From NCBI RefSeq assembly GCF_002113125.1, contig NZ_NEJP01000001.1:186001-250000 (forward strand): DNA of 64,000 bases. Direction: 5' to 3'. Below are positions 55,731 to 63,505 of this stretch, in pieces (the first letter of the stretch is position 1; each line of letters opens with the position of its first letter). The translations under genes were made by a program, and so were the position numbers. The DNA comes from Pseudomonas sp. B20(2017). GTDB taxonomy: Bacteria; Pseudomonadota; Gammaproteobacteria; Pseudomonadales; Pseudomonadaceae. The notes beneath the pieces are model-generated. The model saw only the letters and a program-made list of their open reading frames with translations, did no database searches and was not told where the DNA came from.

Positions 55731-56324
55731 TCATTTTGAATGATTGCGCTGAAAGATCTCCTCCCCCATCGCCGCAATCTGCCCCTCGATCAGCGCCTCA
55801 AACGGCTTGAGCAACGGCTCGAACGACGCCGGCGCCTCAAGCGTCTGCAACGCTTGAACAATCGCCTCGATCGTCGACAAAGCCCCCGGCCCCGGTGCCT
55901 TGCGCAGCCGATACCGGGAAACCCCGCCCTCGGCCAGCGTCACCCGAGGCAACGCCGCCAGCAAGGGATTGAGGTGCAACATCTTGCGCGCCTTGCGCCA
56001 CGTGCCATCCGGCACCACCAGCAACAGCGGTTCATCGGACGCGGCGTAAGCCTGCATCGGTTGCGCATCTTCCGCCGGGAACAGCAATCGCGCCCGATAC
56101 CCCGGCCGGTTCAACAACGCGGGCAAATCCTCGAACACTTCACCGACGATCAGCTCGGCATTGTTCAACCCCAGCGCCGCCAGTCGTGCCGTATTGAGTG
56201 CGTGATTGACCTCGCTCGGGTGCTGCAACAGCAACACGCGGGTGCGGCTGTCGAGACTCGGGATCAGCGGGCACAGGCAATGGGTTTGTGGGCGCAGGCA
56301 GCGCGGGCATTGGGGTCTGGACAT
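55731..56324 (-). CDS. DTW-domain tRNA-uridine aminocarboxypropyltransferase (TapT/YfiP type)
   Basis: A 197-residue protein with four N-terminal cysteines (CPRCLRPQTHCLCP; Cys6, Cys9, Cys16, Cys18) likely holding zinc, and VVPDGTWRKARKML at about 104-117 with the D-x-T-W core of the DTW family. E. coli TapT makes acp3U47 in tRNA using SAM. C-terminal KAPGPGALSTIEAIVQAL also fits. It starts four bases after the stop of gbuR, in the same direction. Confidence 0.88.
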   Translation of the reverse strand: MSRPQCPRCLRPQTHCLCPLIPSLDSRTRVLLLQHPSEVNHALNTARLAALGLNNAELIVGEVFEDLPALLNRPGYRARLLFPAEDAQPMQAYAASDEPLLLVVPDGTWRKARKMLHLNPLLAALPRVTLAEGGVSRYRLRKAPGPGALSTIEAIVQALQTLEAPASFEPLLKPFEALIEGQIAAMGEEIFQRNHSK

Positions 56325-56328
56325 GTTC

Positions 56329-57222
56329 TTATGCCTGATTGAGCTGCGCTTTGAGCAGATCGCGGAAAGTCTGGATCAGCGGCTCGCGGCTGCGGCCCCG
56401 GCGCATGATCATGGAAAACGGCGCCTGATAACCGAAGGTCGCCGGCAGCAACACCCGCAGGTCGCCCTTGTCGGCCCAGGCCTGGGCGTAGTGCTCCGGC
56501 AGGTAGCCGATGTAGGCGCCGGACAGCACCAGAATCAGCTGCGCCTCCATACTTTCCACGGTCGCGGCGCTGTGTTTGAAACCGTGGCGCGCCAATTCGG
56601 CCTGGCTCCAGTAACCGCGCCCGACCATGCGCTGCTGGGTGATGACTTGCTCGGGAATCCGCCGCTCGTTGAACAACGGGTGACGGTTGCTGCAATACAG
56701 CCAGTGCTGCTCGCGGTACAGCGGCATGTACACCAGACCGCTCATGCGCGTGGAGAACGCGCCGATGGCCAGGTCGAGGCGGTTGTCCTGCACGCCGAGT
56801 TGCAGTTCGTAAGGACTCATCACCGACAGATGCAAATGCACCGCCGGGTGTTCCTGGCTGTAGGCGCCGATGGCCTCGGCGAATGGCAGGGCCTTGTCGC
56901 TGACCGTGGAATCGATCACCCCGAGGTTGAGCGTGCCGCGCAATTCGCCCTTGAGTGCTGCCGCGTATTGCTCGAAACCTTCGAGCTCGGCCAGCAGGCG
57001 CAGGGTTTCCTGATGGAACAGCTCGCCCTTGCTGGTCAGGCTGAAACCGCCGCGCCCGCGATGGCACAGCACCAGACCGAGCGCGGCCTCAAGCTGGCTC
57101 ATGTAGGTGCTGATCGCCGAGGTCGACAAGTTGAGTTCCTGCTGCGCGTTGGCAAACCCCTGATGGCGCACGACGCTGACGAAGATGCGCAAAAGTTTCA
57201 GGTCGGGTAAAGCGTTGGCCAT
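56329..57222 (-). CDS. gbuR: LysR-family regulator, probable GbuR
   Basis: A 297-residue LTTR. The N-terminal winged helix (LLRIFVSVVRHQGFANAQQE, then LNLSTSAISTYMSQLEAALG) and the periplasmic-binding-like sensor domain are complete. It is divergent from gbuA; the same LysR/ureohydrolase pairing (gbuR-gbuA) is known in P. aeruginosa, where GbuR activates gbuA in response to 4-guanidinobutyrate. Start: ATG at 57222 with TTGGAGTAGAC; the upstream frame is repeat DNA. A 24-bp palindrome lies between it and gbuA. Confidence 0.8.
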   Translation of the reverse strand: MANALPDLKLLRIFVSVVRHQGFANAQQELNLSTSAISTYMSQLEAALGLVLCHRGRGGFSLTSKGELFHQETLRLLAELEGFEQYAAALKGELRGTLNLGVIDSTVSDKALPFAEAIGAYSQEHPAVHLHLSVMSPYELQLGVQDNRLDLAIGAFSTRMSGLVYMPLYREQHWLYCSNRHPLFNERRIPEQVITQQRMVGRGYWSQAELARHGFKHSAATVESMEAQLILVLSGAYIGYLPEHYAQAWADKGDLRVLLPATFGYQAPFSMIMRRGRSREPLIQTFRDLLKAQLNQA

Positions 57223-57248
57223 GTCTACTCCAAGGATCGTTCTGCGTA

Positions 57249-57360
57249 GATCGTTCCCATGCTCCGCGTGGGAATGCCGCTCAGGACGCTCTGCGTCCGC
57301 TTCACGGCTGTGACGCGGAGCGTCACCGGATGCATTCCCACGCAGAGCGTGGGAACGATC
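57249..57360. repeat. Second repeat family, full copy
   Basis: Starts GATCGTTCCCATGCTCCGCG, contains GGACGCTCTGCGTCC and TGACGCGGAGCGTCA, and ends CATTCCCACGCAGAGCGTG then GGAACGATC. It lies directly upstream of gbuR within the gbuR-gbuA interval. Confidence 0.85.
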
Positions 57361-57388
57361 AGCGAGAAGTCTATCCACCTCCCTGGCA

Positions 57389-57412
57389 TTAGTTTAGAAA
57401 ATTCTGAACTAA
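57389..57412. promoter_or_regulatory. Candidate GbuR operator, 24-bp palindrome
   Basis: The arms TTAGTTTAGAA and TTCTGAACTAA match as an inverted repeat in 10 of 11 positions around a central AA. LysR-type T-N11-A sites are contained in it. It is 167 bases upstream of gbuR and 124 upstream of gbuA, the place for a shared control site of this divergent pair. Confidence 0.65.
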
Positions 57413-57535
57413 GTATTTGCCCGTAGCGATTCTTCCGCCGCACTACATTTCGCAGAATCGGCCCACAGCGGTGCCCGTGACCTTGCGAATGCGGCGCGCC
57501 GACATAAATAAAACAAAGACGATGAGGCCCTACCC

Positions 57536-58486
57536 GTGGACAAGATTCTTCACCAACCACTGGGCGGCAACGAAATGCCGCGCTTCGGCGGCATCGCCAC
57601 CATGCTCCGACTCCCCCACCTTGATTCCGCTGCCGGTCTGGACGCTGCCTTCGTCGGCGTGCCACTGGACATAGGTACTTCGCTGCGCCCCGGCACCCGC
57701 TTCGGGCCGCGCGACATCCGCACCGAATCGGTGATGATCCGCCCGTACAACATGGCCACCGGCGCTGCGCCGTTCGATTCGCTGTCGGTTGCCGACATCG
57801 GTGACGTGGCGATCAATACCTTCAACCTGCTCGACGCCGTGCGCATCATCGAAGAAGCCTACGACAACATCCTCGAGCACAACGTGATCCCGATGACCCT
57901 GGGTGGCGACCACACCATCACCCTGCCGATCCTGCGTGCGATCCACAAAAAGCACGGCAAGGTCGGTCTGGTGCACATCGACGCCCACGCTGATGTGAAC
58001 GATCACATGTTCGGCGAGAAGATCGCCCACGGTACGACCTTCCGTCGCGCCGTCGAAGAAGGTCTTCTGGACTGCGATCGCGTGGTGCAGATTGGTCTGC
58101 GTGCGCAGGGTTACACCGCTGACGACTTCAACTGGAGCCGCGATCAGGGCTTCCGCGTGGTGCAGGCCGAAGAGTGCTGGCACAAGTCGCTGGAACCGCT
58201 GATGGCCGAAGTACGCGAGAAAGTCGGTGGCGGCCCGGTGTACCTGAGCTTCGACATCGACGGCATCGACCCGGCCTGGGCGCCTGGCACCGGCACCCCG
58301 GAAATCGGTGGTCTGACGACCATTCAGGCGATTGAAATCGTTCGCGGCTGCCAGGGCCTCGACCTGATCGGCTGCGATCTGGTAGAAGTCTCGCCCGCTT
58401 ATGACACCACCGGCAACACCTCGCTGCTGGCCGCCAACCTGCTGTACGAAATGCTCTGCGTACTGCCGGGCGTGGTCCACCGCTGA
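57536..58486 (+). CDS. gbuA: Ureohydrolase, probable guanidinobutyrase GbuA
   Basis: A 316-residue agmatinase/arginase-superfamily enzyme. Metal ligands: His126 (GGDHTIT), Asp149, His151 and Asp153 (HIDAHADV), Asp240 and Asp242 (SFDIDGIDP). The start MDKILHQPLGGNEMPRFGGI is close to P. aeruginosa GbuA (319 residues), which splits 4-guanidinobutyrate to GABA and urea. It uses GTG with TGAGG eight bases before. Downstream genes (NTF2-like, NCS1, SSS) match the order seen in P. aeruginosa. Related ureohydrolases act on agmatine, guanidinopropionate or guanidine, so the substrate is likely but not proven. Confidence 0.85.
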   Translation: MDKILHQPLGGNEMPRFGGIATMLRLPHLDSAAGLDAAFVGVPLDIGTSLRPGTRFGPRDIRTESVMIRPYNMATGAAPFDSLSVADIGDVAINTFNLLDAVRIIEEAYDNILEHNVIPMTLGGDHTITLPILRAIHKKHGKVGLVHIDAHADVNDHMFGEKIAHGTTFRRAVEEGLLDCDRVVQIGLRAQGYTADDFNWSRDQGFRVVQAEECWHKSLEPLMAEVREKVGGGPVYLSFDIDGIDPAWAPGTGTPEIGGLTTIQAIEIVRGCQGLDLIGCDLVEVSPAYDTTGNTSLLAANLLYEMLCVLPGVVHR

Positions 58487-58496
58487 GGGTCGGGTC

Positions 58497-58919
58497 ATGA
58501 ACGAACGTGATCAGGTTCTGAAAGCGGCCGCCGATCTGGTGTCCGCCTTCGCCCGCAACGATCGCGAAGCCTACTTCGGCGCGTTCAGCGCCGATGCGAG
58601 CTTCGTGTTCTACACCCTCGAACAGCCCCTGCTGTCGCGCGATGCCTACCAGGCCTTGTGGGACAGCTGGCGCGCCGAGGATGGCTTCGAGGTGCTGTCC
58701 TGCACCTCGAGCAACGCCTTCGTCAGCCTGCAGGGTGACGTGGCGATTTTCATCCATGACGTGGCCACCGAGCTGCGCATGCAAGGGGAGCAACACTTCA
58801 GCCAGGAGCGCGAGACGATTGTTTTCAGGAAACAAGCGTCGAGCCTAGAACAACAAGGCCATTGGCTGGCCTGCCACGAACATTTGTCCGCAATGCCGGA
58901 AGGGCTGCCACCCCCTTAG
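58497..58919 (+). CDS. NTF2/SnoaL-like protein
   Basis: A 140-residue cone-shaped NTF2-fold protein (AAADLVSAFARNDREAYFGA; SRDAYQALWDSWRAEDGFEV; final WLACHEHLSAMPEGL), typical of the DUF4440/SnoaL-like group. No catalytic role can be assigned. It starts ten bases after gbuA with GAGGGTCGGGTC as ribosome-binding site, so it is co-transcribed and may help in guanidino-compound metabolism. Confidence 0.82.
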   Translation: MNERDQVLKAAADLVSAFARNDREAYFGAFSADASFVFYTLEQPLLSRDAYQALWDSWRAEDGFEVLSCTSSNAFVSLQGDVAIFIHDVATELRMQGEQHFSQERETIVFRKQASSLEQQGHWLACHEHLSAMPEGLPPP

Positions 58920-58974
58920 CCAATACAGGTGACGCTCACGCACGATGAGCGCGCCTTTGTGATCGGAGCAGATC

Positions 58975-60486
58975 ATGAATAACAACAACAAAGACCAAAG
59001 CCTTACGCAGATTGAAACCCACGGGGTCGAACAGATCCCGGACAACGAACGCACCGCCGGTCCCGTGGACTTGTTCCGCATGATCTTTGGCGGCGCGAAT
59101 ACCTTTGCCACCGCCGTGCTCGGCAGTTTCCCGGTGCTGTTCGGCCTGTCTTTTCAGGCGGGCGTCTGGGCGATTGTCTCGGGCGTGCTGCTCGGCTCGC
59201 TGATCCTCGCACCGATGGGCCTGTTCGGCCCGCTCAACGGCACCAACAATGCCGTGTCGTCTGGTGCGCACTTCGGCGTACACGGGCGGATCGTCGGTTC
59301 GTTCCTGTCGCTGCTGACCGCCATCGCCTTCTTCTCGCTCTCGGTGTGGAGTTCGGGAGATGCGCTGATCGGTGGTGCGAAACGCCTGATCGGCCTGCCG
59401 GAAACCGACCTGACTTTGGGCCTGGCCTACGGTCTGTTCGCGATTCTGGTGCTGACCGTGTGCATCTACGGCTTCCGCTTCCTGTTGTGGGTGAACAAGG
59501 TTGCTGTGTGGAGCGCGAGCCTGTTGTTCCTGCTGGGCATCTTTGCCTTCGCCGGCCCGTTCGATTCGCACTACGCCGGCACCGTCAGCCTCGGCCAGCC
59601 GGGCTTCTGGGCCGCGTTCATCGGCGCCGCGCTGGTAGCCATGAGCAACCCGATTTCCTTCGGCGCGTTCCTCGGTGACTGGGCCCGTTATATCCCGCGT
59701 GAGACTTCGCGCAAGCGGATCATGGCGGCGGTGATTTTCTCGCAAATCGCTACGTTCATTCCGTTCCTGTTCGGCCTGACCACCGCGACCATCGTGGCGA
59801 TCCAGGCACCGGACTACATCGCGGCCAACAACTACGTCGGCGGTCTGCTGGCGGTGTCGCCGAGCTGGTTCTTCCTGCCGGTGTGCCTGATTGCGGTGAT
59901 CGGCGGCATGTCCACCGGCACCACCTCGCTGTATGGCACCGGGCTGGACATGTCGAGCGTGTTCCCGCGTTTGCTGTCGCGAGTGAAAGCGACGTTGCTG
60001 ATCGGTGTGCTGTCGATTGCGTTCATCTTCATCGGGCGCTTTGCGGCGAACCTGGTGCAGAGCGTGTCGACCTTCGCCGTGCTGATCATCACCTGCACCA
60101 CCCCGTGGATGGTGATCATGATCATCGGCCTGGTGGTGCGTCGCGGCTTCTACTGCCCGGACGACCTGCAAGTGTTCACTCGCGGCGAGCAAGGCGGACG
60201 CTACTGGTTCAGCCACGGCTGGAACTGGCGCGGCCTGGGCGCGTGGATCCCGAGCGCGGCGGTCGGCCTGTGCTTCGTCAACCTGCCTGGGCAGTTCGTC
60301 GGCCCGCTGGGTGAACTGGCCGGCGGCATCGACATCAGCCTGCTGGTGACCCTCGGTCTGGCCTCGGTGATGTACCTGATGCTGCTGAGCCTGTTCCCGG
60401 AACCGGCGCTGGTCTACGGCCCGAAGGATCCCCGGAGCAAAGGCGCGCTTGCGCCGGCTGAAGCGGCGCTGCGTCAGGCCGCCTGA
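58975..60486 (+). CDS. NCS1-family cytosine/purine-type permease
   Basis: A 503-residue permease with 12 predicted helices. N-terminal VEQIPDNERTAGPVDLFRMI and motif GPLNGTNNAVSSGAHFGVHG, and later ISFGAFLGDWARYIPRETS, mark the NCS1 (CodB-like) family, which imports nucleobases and related compounds with Na+ or H+. In this cluster a guanidino compound or its product is a likely cargo. CGGAGCAGATC precedes the ATG. Confidence 0.88.
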   Translation: MNNNNKDQSLTQIETHGVEQIPDNERTAGPVDLFRMIFGGANTFATAVLGSFPVLFGLSFQAGVWAIVSGVLLGSLILAPMGLFGPLNGTNNAVSSGAHFGVHGRIVGSFLSLLTAIAFFSLSVWSSGDALIGGAKRLIGLPETDLTLGLAYGLFAILVLTVCIYGFRFLLWVNKVAVWSASLLFLLGIFAFAGPFDSHYAGTVSLGQPGFWAAFIGAALVAMSNPISFGAFLGDWARYIPRETSRKRIMAAVIFSQIATFIPFLFGLTTATIVAIQAPDYIAANNYVGGLLAVSPSWFFLPVCLIAVIGGMSTGTTSLYGTGLDMSSVFPRLLSRVKATLLIGVLSIAFIFIGRFAANLVQSVSTFAVLIITCTTPWMVIMIIGLVVRRGFYCPDDLQVFTRGEQGGRYWFSHGWNWRGLGAWIPSAAVGLCFVNLPGQFVGPLGELAGGIDISLLVTLGLASVMYLMLLSLFPEPALVYGPKDPRSKGALAPAEAALRQAA

Positions 60487-60492
60487 TCAACC

Positions 60493-60598
60493 CTGTGGGA
60501 GCGGGCTTGCCCGCGAATGCGATCTGTCAGTCACATCACTTTTGAATGTGTCGACGCCTTCATCGGATCGCCGCTCGGAGCAAGCCCGCTCCCACAAG
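60493..60598. repeat. REP pair (inverted), GGGCTTGCCCGC variant
   Basis: Arms at 60493-60521 (GTGGGAGCGGGCTTGCCCGC) and 60575-60598 (GGAGCAAGCCCGCTCCCAC). Both arms carry the GGGCTTGCCC core, showing coordinated change within the pair. The second arm lacks the CGCGAA end. Confidence 0.85.
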
Positions 60599-60657
60599 GG
60601 CAGCCTCATAGAACCAATTTGTTTCACCATAAAAAAGACAATCGGAGACACGCCATC

Positions 60658-62037
60658 ATGGCTTTGGATTTATTCGTCGTCCTCATCTACGCCGCCGGCA
60701 TGCTCTTGCTCGGCTACTTCGGCATGCGCAAGGCCAAGACCAACGAGGACTTCCTCGTCGCCGGGCGTAACCTCGGCCCGAGCCTGTACATGGGCACCAT
60801 GGCCGCGACCGTTCTCGGTGGTGCGTCCACCGTCGGCACCGTGCGTCTGGGCTACGTGCACGGCATCTCCGGTTTCTGGCTGTGCGCGGCACTGGGTTGC
60901 GGCATCGTGGCGCTGAACCTGTTCCTGGCCAAGCCGCTGCTGAAACTGAAGATCTACACCGTTACCCAGGTGCTGGAAAAACGCTACAACCCGATGGCCC
61001 GCTCGGCGAGCGCGGCGATCATGCTGGCCTACGCGTTGATGATCGGCGTGACCTCGATCCTCGCCATCGGCACCGTGCTGCAAGTGCTGTTCGGCCTGCC
61101 GTTCTGGGTCTCGGTGCTGCTCGGCGGTGGCGTGGTGGTGGTGTACTCGGCCATCGGCGGCATGTGGTCGCTGACCCTGACCGACATCGTCCAGTTCATC
61201 ATCAAGACCGTGGGCCTGATGTTCATCCTTCTGCCAATCTGCCTGTACCGCGTCGGCGGCTGGGATGAGCTGGTGCTGAAACTGCCGGCGACGGCGTTCA
61301 ACTTCACCACCATCGGCTGGGACACAATCATCACCTACTTCATGATCTACTTCTTCGGCATCCTGATCGGTCAGGACATCTGGCAACGGGTGTTCACCGT
61401 CAAGAACGAAAAAGTGGCTCAGTACGCCGGTAGCCTCGCGGGCATCTACTGCATTCTCTACGGTCTGGCCTGTGCTCTGATCGGCATGGCGGCACACGTA
61501 CTGATTCCGGATCTGGACAACGTCAACAACGCCTTCGCCGCGATCGTCAAACTGTCGCTGCCGGACGGTATCCGTGGCCTGGTGATCGCCGCAGCCCTGG
61601 CCGCGATGATGTCCACCGCCAGCGCCGGCCTGCTCGCCGCGGCCACTACCCTGACCGAAGACCTGCTGCCGAAACTGCGTGGCGGCAAACAGTCGAGCCT
61701 GGGTGTGAACCGCCTGTTCACCCTGCTGACCGGTGCAGTGGTCCTGGCCATCGCGCTGGTGGTCAACGACGTGATCAGCGCCCTGACCCTCGCGTACAAC
61801 CTGTTGGTGGGCGGCATGCTGATCCCGCTGATCGGTGCAATCTTCTGGAAACGCGCAACCACCGCCGGCGCCATCGCCAGTATGGGTATGGGCTTCGCCA
61901 CCGCCCTGCTGTTCATGTTCAAGGACGGCCTGGACGCCAACACCCCGATCTACTACAGCCTGGCTGTGGGTCTGGTGAGTTTTGTGGTGGTCAGCCTGAT
62001 GTCCCGCCGCCCGAATGTGGTAGCCAGCGCGGTCTAA
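60658..62037 (+). CDS. Sodium:solute symporter family protein
   Basis: A 459-residue SSS (SLC5-like) transporter with about 13 helices. Na+-binding-type motifs include MAATVLGGASTVGTVRLGYV and, in TM8, AAALAAMMSTASAGLLAAAT. Cargo is unknown; the position in the gbu cluster suggests a guanidino compound, urea or a related amide. CGGAGACACGCC precedes ATG 60658. The open frame to the left comes from REP DNA. Confidence 0.88.
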   Translation: MALDLFVVLIYAAGMLLLGYFGMRKAKTNEDFLVAGRNLGPSLYMGTMAATVLGGASTVGTVRLGYVHGISGFWLCAALGCGIVALNLFLAKPLLKLKIYTVTQVLEKRYNPMARSASAAIMLAYALMIGVTSILAIGTVLQVLFGLPFWVSVLLGGGVVVVYSAIGGMWSLTLTDIVQFIIKTVGLMFILLPICLYRVGGWDELVLKLPATAFNFTTIGWDTIITYFMIYFFGILIGQDIWQRVFTVKNEKVAQYAGSLAGIYCILYGLACALIGMAAHVLIPDLDNVNNAFAAIVKLSLPDGIRGLVIAAALAAMMSTASAGLLAAATTLTEDLLPKLRGGKQSSLGVNRLFTLLTGAVVLAIALVVNDVISALTLAYNLLVGGMLIPLIGAIFWKRATTAGAIASMGMGFATALLFMFKDGLDANTPIYYSLAVGLVSFVVVSLMSRRPNVVASAV

Positions 62038-62069
62038 GCTGAACACGACAACTTGATGCTTTCTTCGGC

Positions 62070-62103
62070 GGGTGTGGCGTCGGTTGCCACACCCGTTTTT
62101 TTC
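62070..62103 (+). terminator. Rho-independent terminator after the SSS gene
   Basis: GGGTGTGGC (62070-62078) and GCCACACCC (62086-62094) form a perfect nine-base stem with a seven-base loop, followed by GTTTTTTTC. It ends about 20 bases before the next start codon. Confidence 0.9.
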
Positions 62104-62121
62104 GTCTGGAGAAAAGATTTG

Positions 62122-62847
62122 ATGAAGATTGTTTCTCGCGATCAGTGGTTCGAAGTGCAAACCCTGAGCGACGGCATTCGGCTGATTCACGAGCCGTTCA
62201 TCCGCCCGTTCTACCGCTGCAACCTGTGGCACGTTCAGGGGCGGGACAAGGATCTGCTGCTCGACAGCGGTTCGGGACTGGTGAGCCTGCGCGAACAACT
62301 GCCGTGGCTCACCGAACGACCTTTGGTGGCGGTGGCCAGTCATTGCCATTTCGACCACATCGCCGGGCATCACGAGTTTGCTGAACGGCTGGTGCATCCC
62401 GCCGAGGCGGACATTCTGGCAGCGCCGGATGGCGAGAATGATCTGAGCCGGGCCTTCGTCGGCGACGACATGTTCGAGGCGCACCCGGATTGCCCGTTGT
62501 GCTACGCCGAATACCGGGTCAAGGCCGCGCCGGCCACCGGTTTTGTCGAGGACGGCGATGTGCTGGACCTGGGCAACCGCACGTTGCAGGTGTTGCACAC
62601 GCCGGGGCATTCACCGGGCGGGATCAGCCTCTACGAAGCGGCCACGGAAACCCTGTTCAGCGGCGACATCATTTACGACGGCCCGCTGATTGAAGACGCC
62701 TACCACTCCAACCTCGACGACTACGCCGCCAGCCTGCGCCGTTTGCAGCGATTGAAAATCCGCACGGTGCATGGCGGACACTTCGGCAGTTTTTCCGGAG
62801 CGCATCTGCGCGGGATGATTGACGAATGGTTGCGCCAGCACGCCTGA
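62122..62847 (+). CDS. Metallo-beta-lactamase-fold hydrolase
   Basis: A 241-residue MBL-fold protein. The metal motif HCHFDHIAGHHE (His74, His76, Asp78, His79) and later HTPGHSPGGISLY and FSGDIIYDGPL are complete. Such enzymes include glyoxalase II-like and lactonase-like hydrolases; the real substrate is unknown. TGGAGAAAAG precedes the ATG. A terminator separates it from the SSS gene, so it may have its own promoter. Confidence 0.87.
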   Translation: MKIVSRDQWFEVQTLSDGIRLIHEPFIRPFYRCNLWHVQGRDKDLLLDSGSGLVSLREQLPWLTERPLVAVASHCHFDHIAGHHEFAERLVHPAEADILAAPDGENDLSRAFVGDDMFEAHPDCPLCYAEYRVKAAPATGFVEDGDVLDLGNRTLQVLHTPGHSPGGISLYEAATETLFSGDIIYDGPLIEDAYHSNLDDYAASLRRLQRLKIRTVHGGHFGSFSGAHLRGMIDEWLRQHA

Positions 62848-62891
62848 GGCCTGCTGTACTCCAGTCAGACCAACCCTAATAAAGATCTGCC

Positions 62892-63140
62892 ATGAGAAGA
62901 GCTGCCGTGCGTGCTGCCGTGCACCGGTTCATCCTGCGCCTGCTGGAAAATCGTGAATTCGACGACAACACCAGCCTCGCGCAGCTGGGGCTGGAAAAAG
63001 CGGATATCGAGGATCTGATCTTCCATCTGGAAGATGAATTCGGACTGACGGCCTTCACCGCCGAAGAGGACCGGATGCTCAAGACCGCGAAAACCGCGAA
63101 TGACCTGAGCCGGTTTCTGATGGAAATCGGGCGTCACTGA
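62892..63140 (+). CDS. Acyl-carrier-protein-like protein without the phosphopantetheine serine
   Basis: An 82-residue, mostly helical protein. The stretch SLAQLGLEKADIEDLIFHLE followed by DEFGL aligns with the helix II region of acyl carrier proteins (LGxDSLDxVELxxxLExEF). The Ser that carries the 4'-phosphopantetheine arm is replaced by Lys36. It therefore cannot be a standard carrier and may be a structural or regulatory ACP-like partner. Start ATG 62892; the ribosome-binding site is weak. Confidence 0.65.
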   Translation: MRRAAVRAAVHRFILRLLENREFDDNTSLAQLGLEKADIEDLIFHLEDEFGLTAFTAEEDRMLKTAKTANDLSRFLMEIGRH

Positions 63141-63148
63141 AAAAACAA

Positions 63149-63197
63149 AAGATCGCCCCGGTCGCCACTCCATGGAATGGCAACCGGGTGCGATCTT
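63149..63197 (-). terminator. Long hairpin terminator, mainly for the PA1414-like gene
   Basis: AAGATCGC (63149-63156) pairs with GCGATCTT (63190-63197), and CCCGGT with ACCGGG inside. On the minus strand a TTTTGTTTTTT tract follows. On the plus strand the tail is weaker, so it probably also marks the 3' end of the ACP-like gene. Confidence 0.75.
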
Positions 63198-63234
63198 CTG
63201 TCGTTTAAATCCTTTGATCCTTCAAAGCGGGGCA

Positions 63235-63363
63235 TTACCGCCGACGTGGCTGACGCCGACGCTGTTCGTCATCGGTGCGAATCGGGACCGGTTGCAGAGG
63301 CGGTTCGATCAAGCCGAGGGCAACACCCAAATCGTGCAGCCAGTTTTGAATTTTCTCTTTCAT
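63235..63363 (-). CDS. PA1414-family small protein, possibly within a SicX-like sRNA
   Basis: A 42-residue protein: MKEKIQNWLHDLGVALGLIE then PPLQPVPIRTDDEQ and a basic end (RRRQPRRR); an amphipathic N-terminal helix. From memory it matches the PA1414 family of Pseudomonas; in P. aeruginosa that locus gives the anaerobically induced small RNA SicX. GAAGGGGG lies seven bases before the ATG at 63363 (an ATG six bases earlier is too close). A strong terminator lies downstream and an Anr-like half-perfect site upstream, so a short transcript of about 300 bases is plausible. Confidence 0.6.
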   Translation of the reverse strand: MKEKIQNWLHDLGVALGLIEPPLQPVPIRTDDEQRRRQPRRR

Positions 63364-63480
63364 CGTCATGCCCCCTTCAGGGTGGTGCTGAGCGTCCGGA
63401 ATTCTGAGGCCGCTTCGCACTGATAATAGTCCGAAGTCCTACGCAATGCTCGGCCAAATCCGCAATGATCTGTTACTGGA

Positions 63481-63494
63481 TTGATCAGAATCCC
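63481..63494 (-). promoter_or_regulatory. Possible Anr box
   Basis: On the minus strand GGGATTCTGATCAA: the right half ATCAA is perfect and the left half has GAT of TTGAT, with the correct N4 spacing. It lies about 120 bases upstream of the PA1414-like ATG. Only eight of ten consensus positions fit. Confidence 0.35.
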
Positions 63495-63505
63495 TGACCG
63501 ATCGT

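Noticed and set aside
60670..62610. 646-codon minus-strand frame opposite the SSS and MBL genes
   Set aside because: Spans two real genes and a terminator and has a Gln/His/Arg-rich antisense composition.
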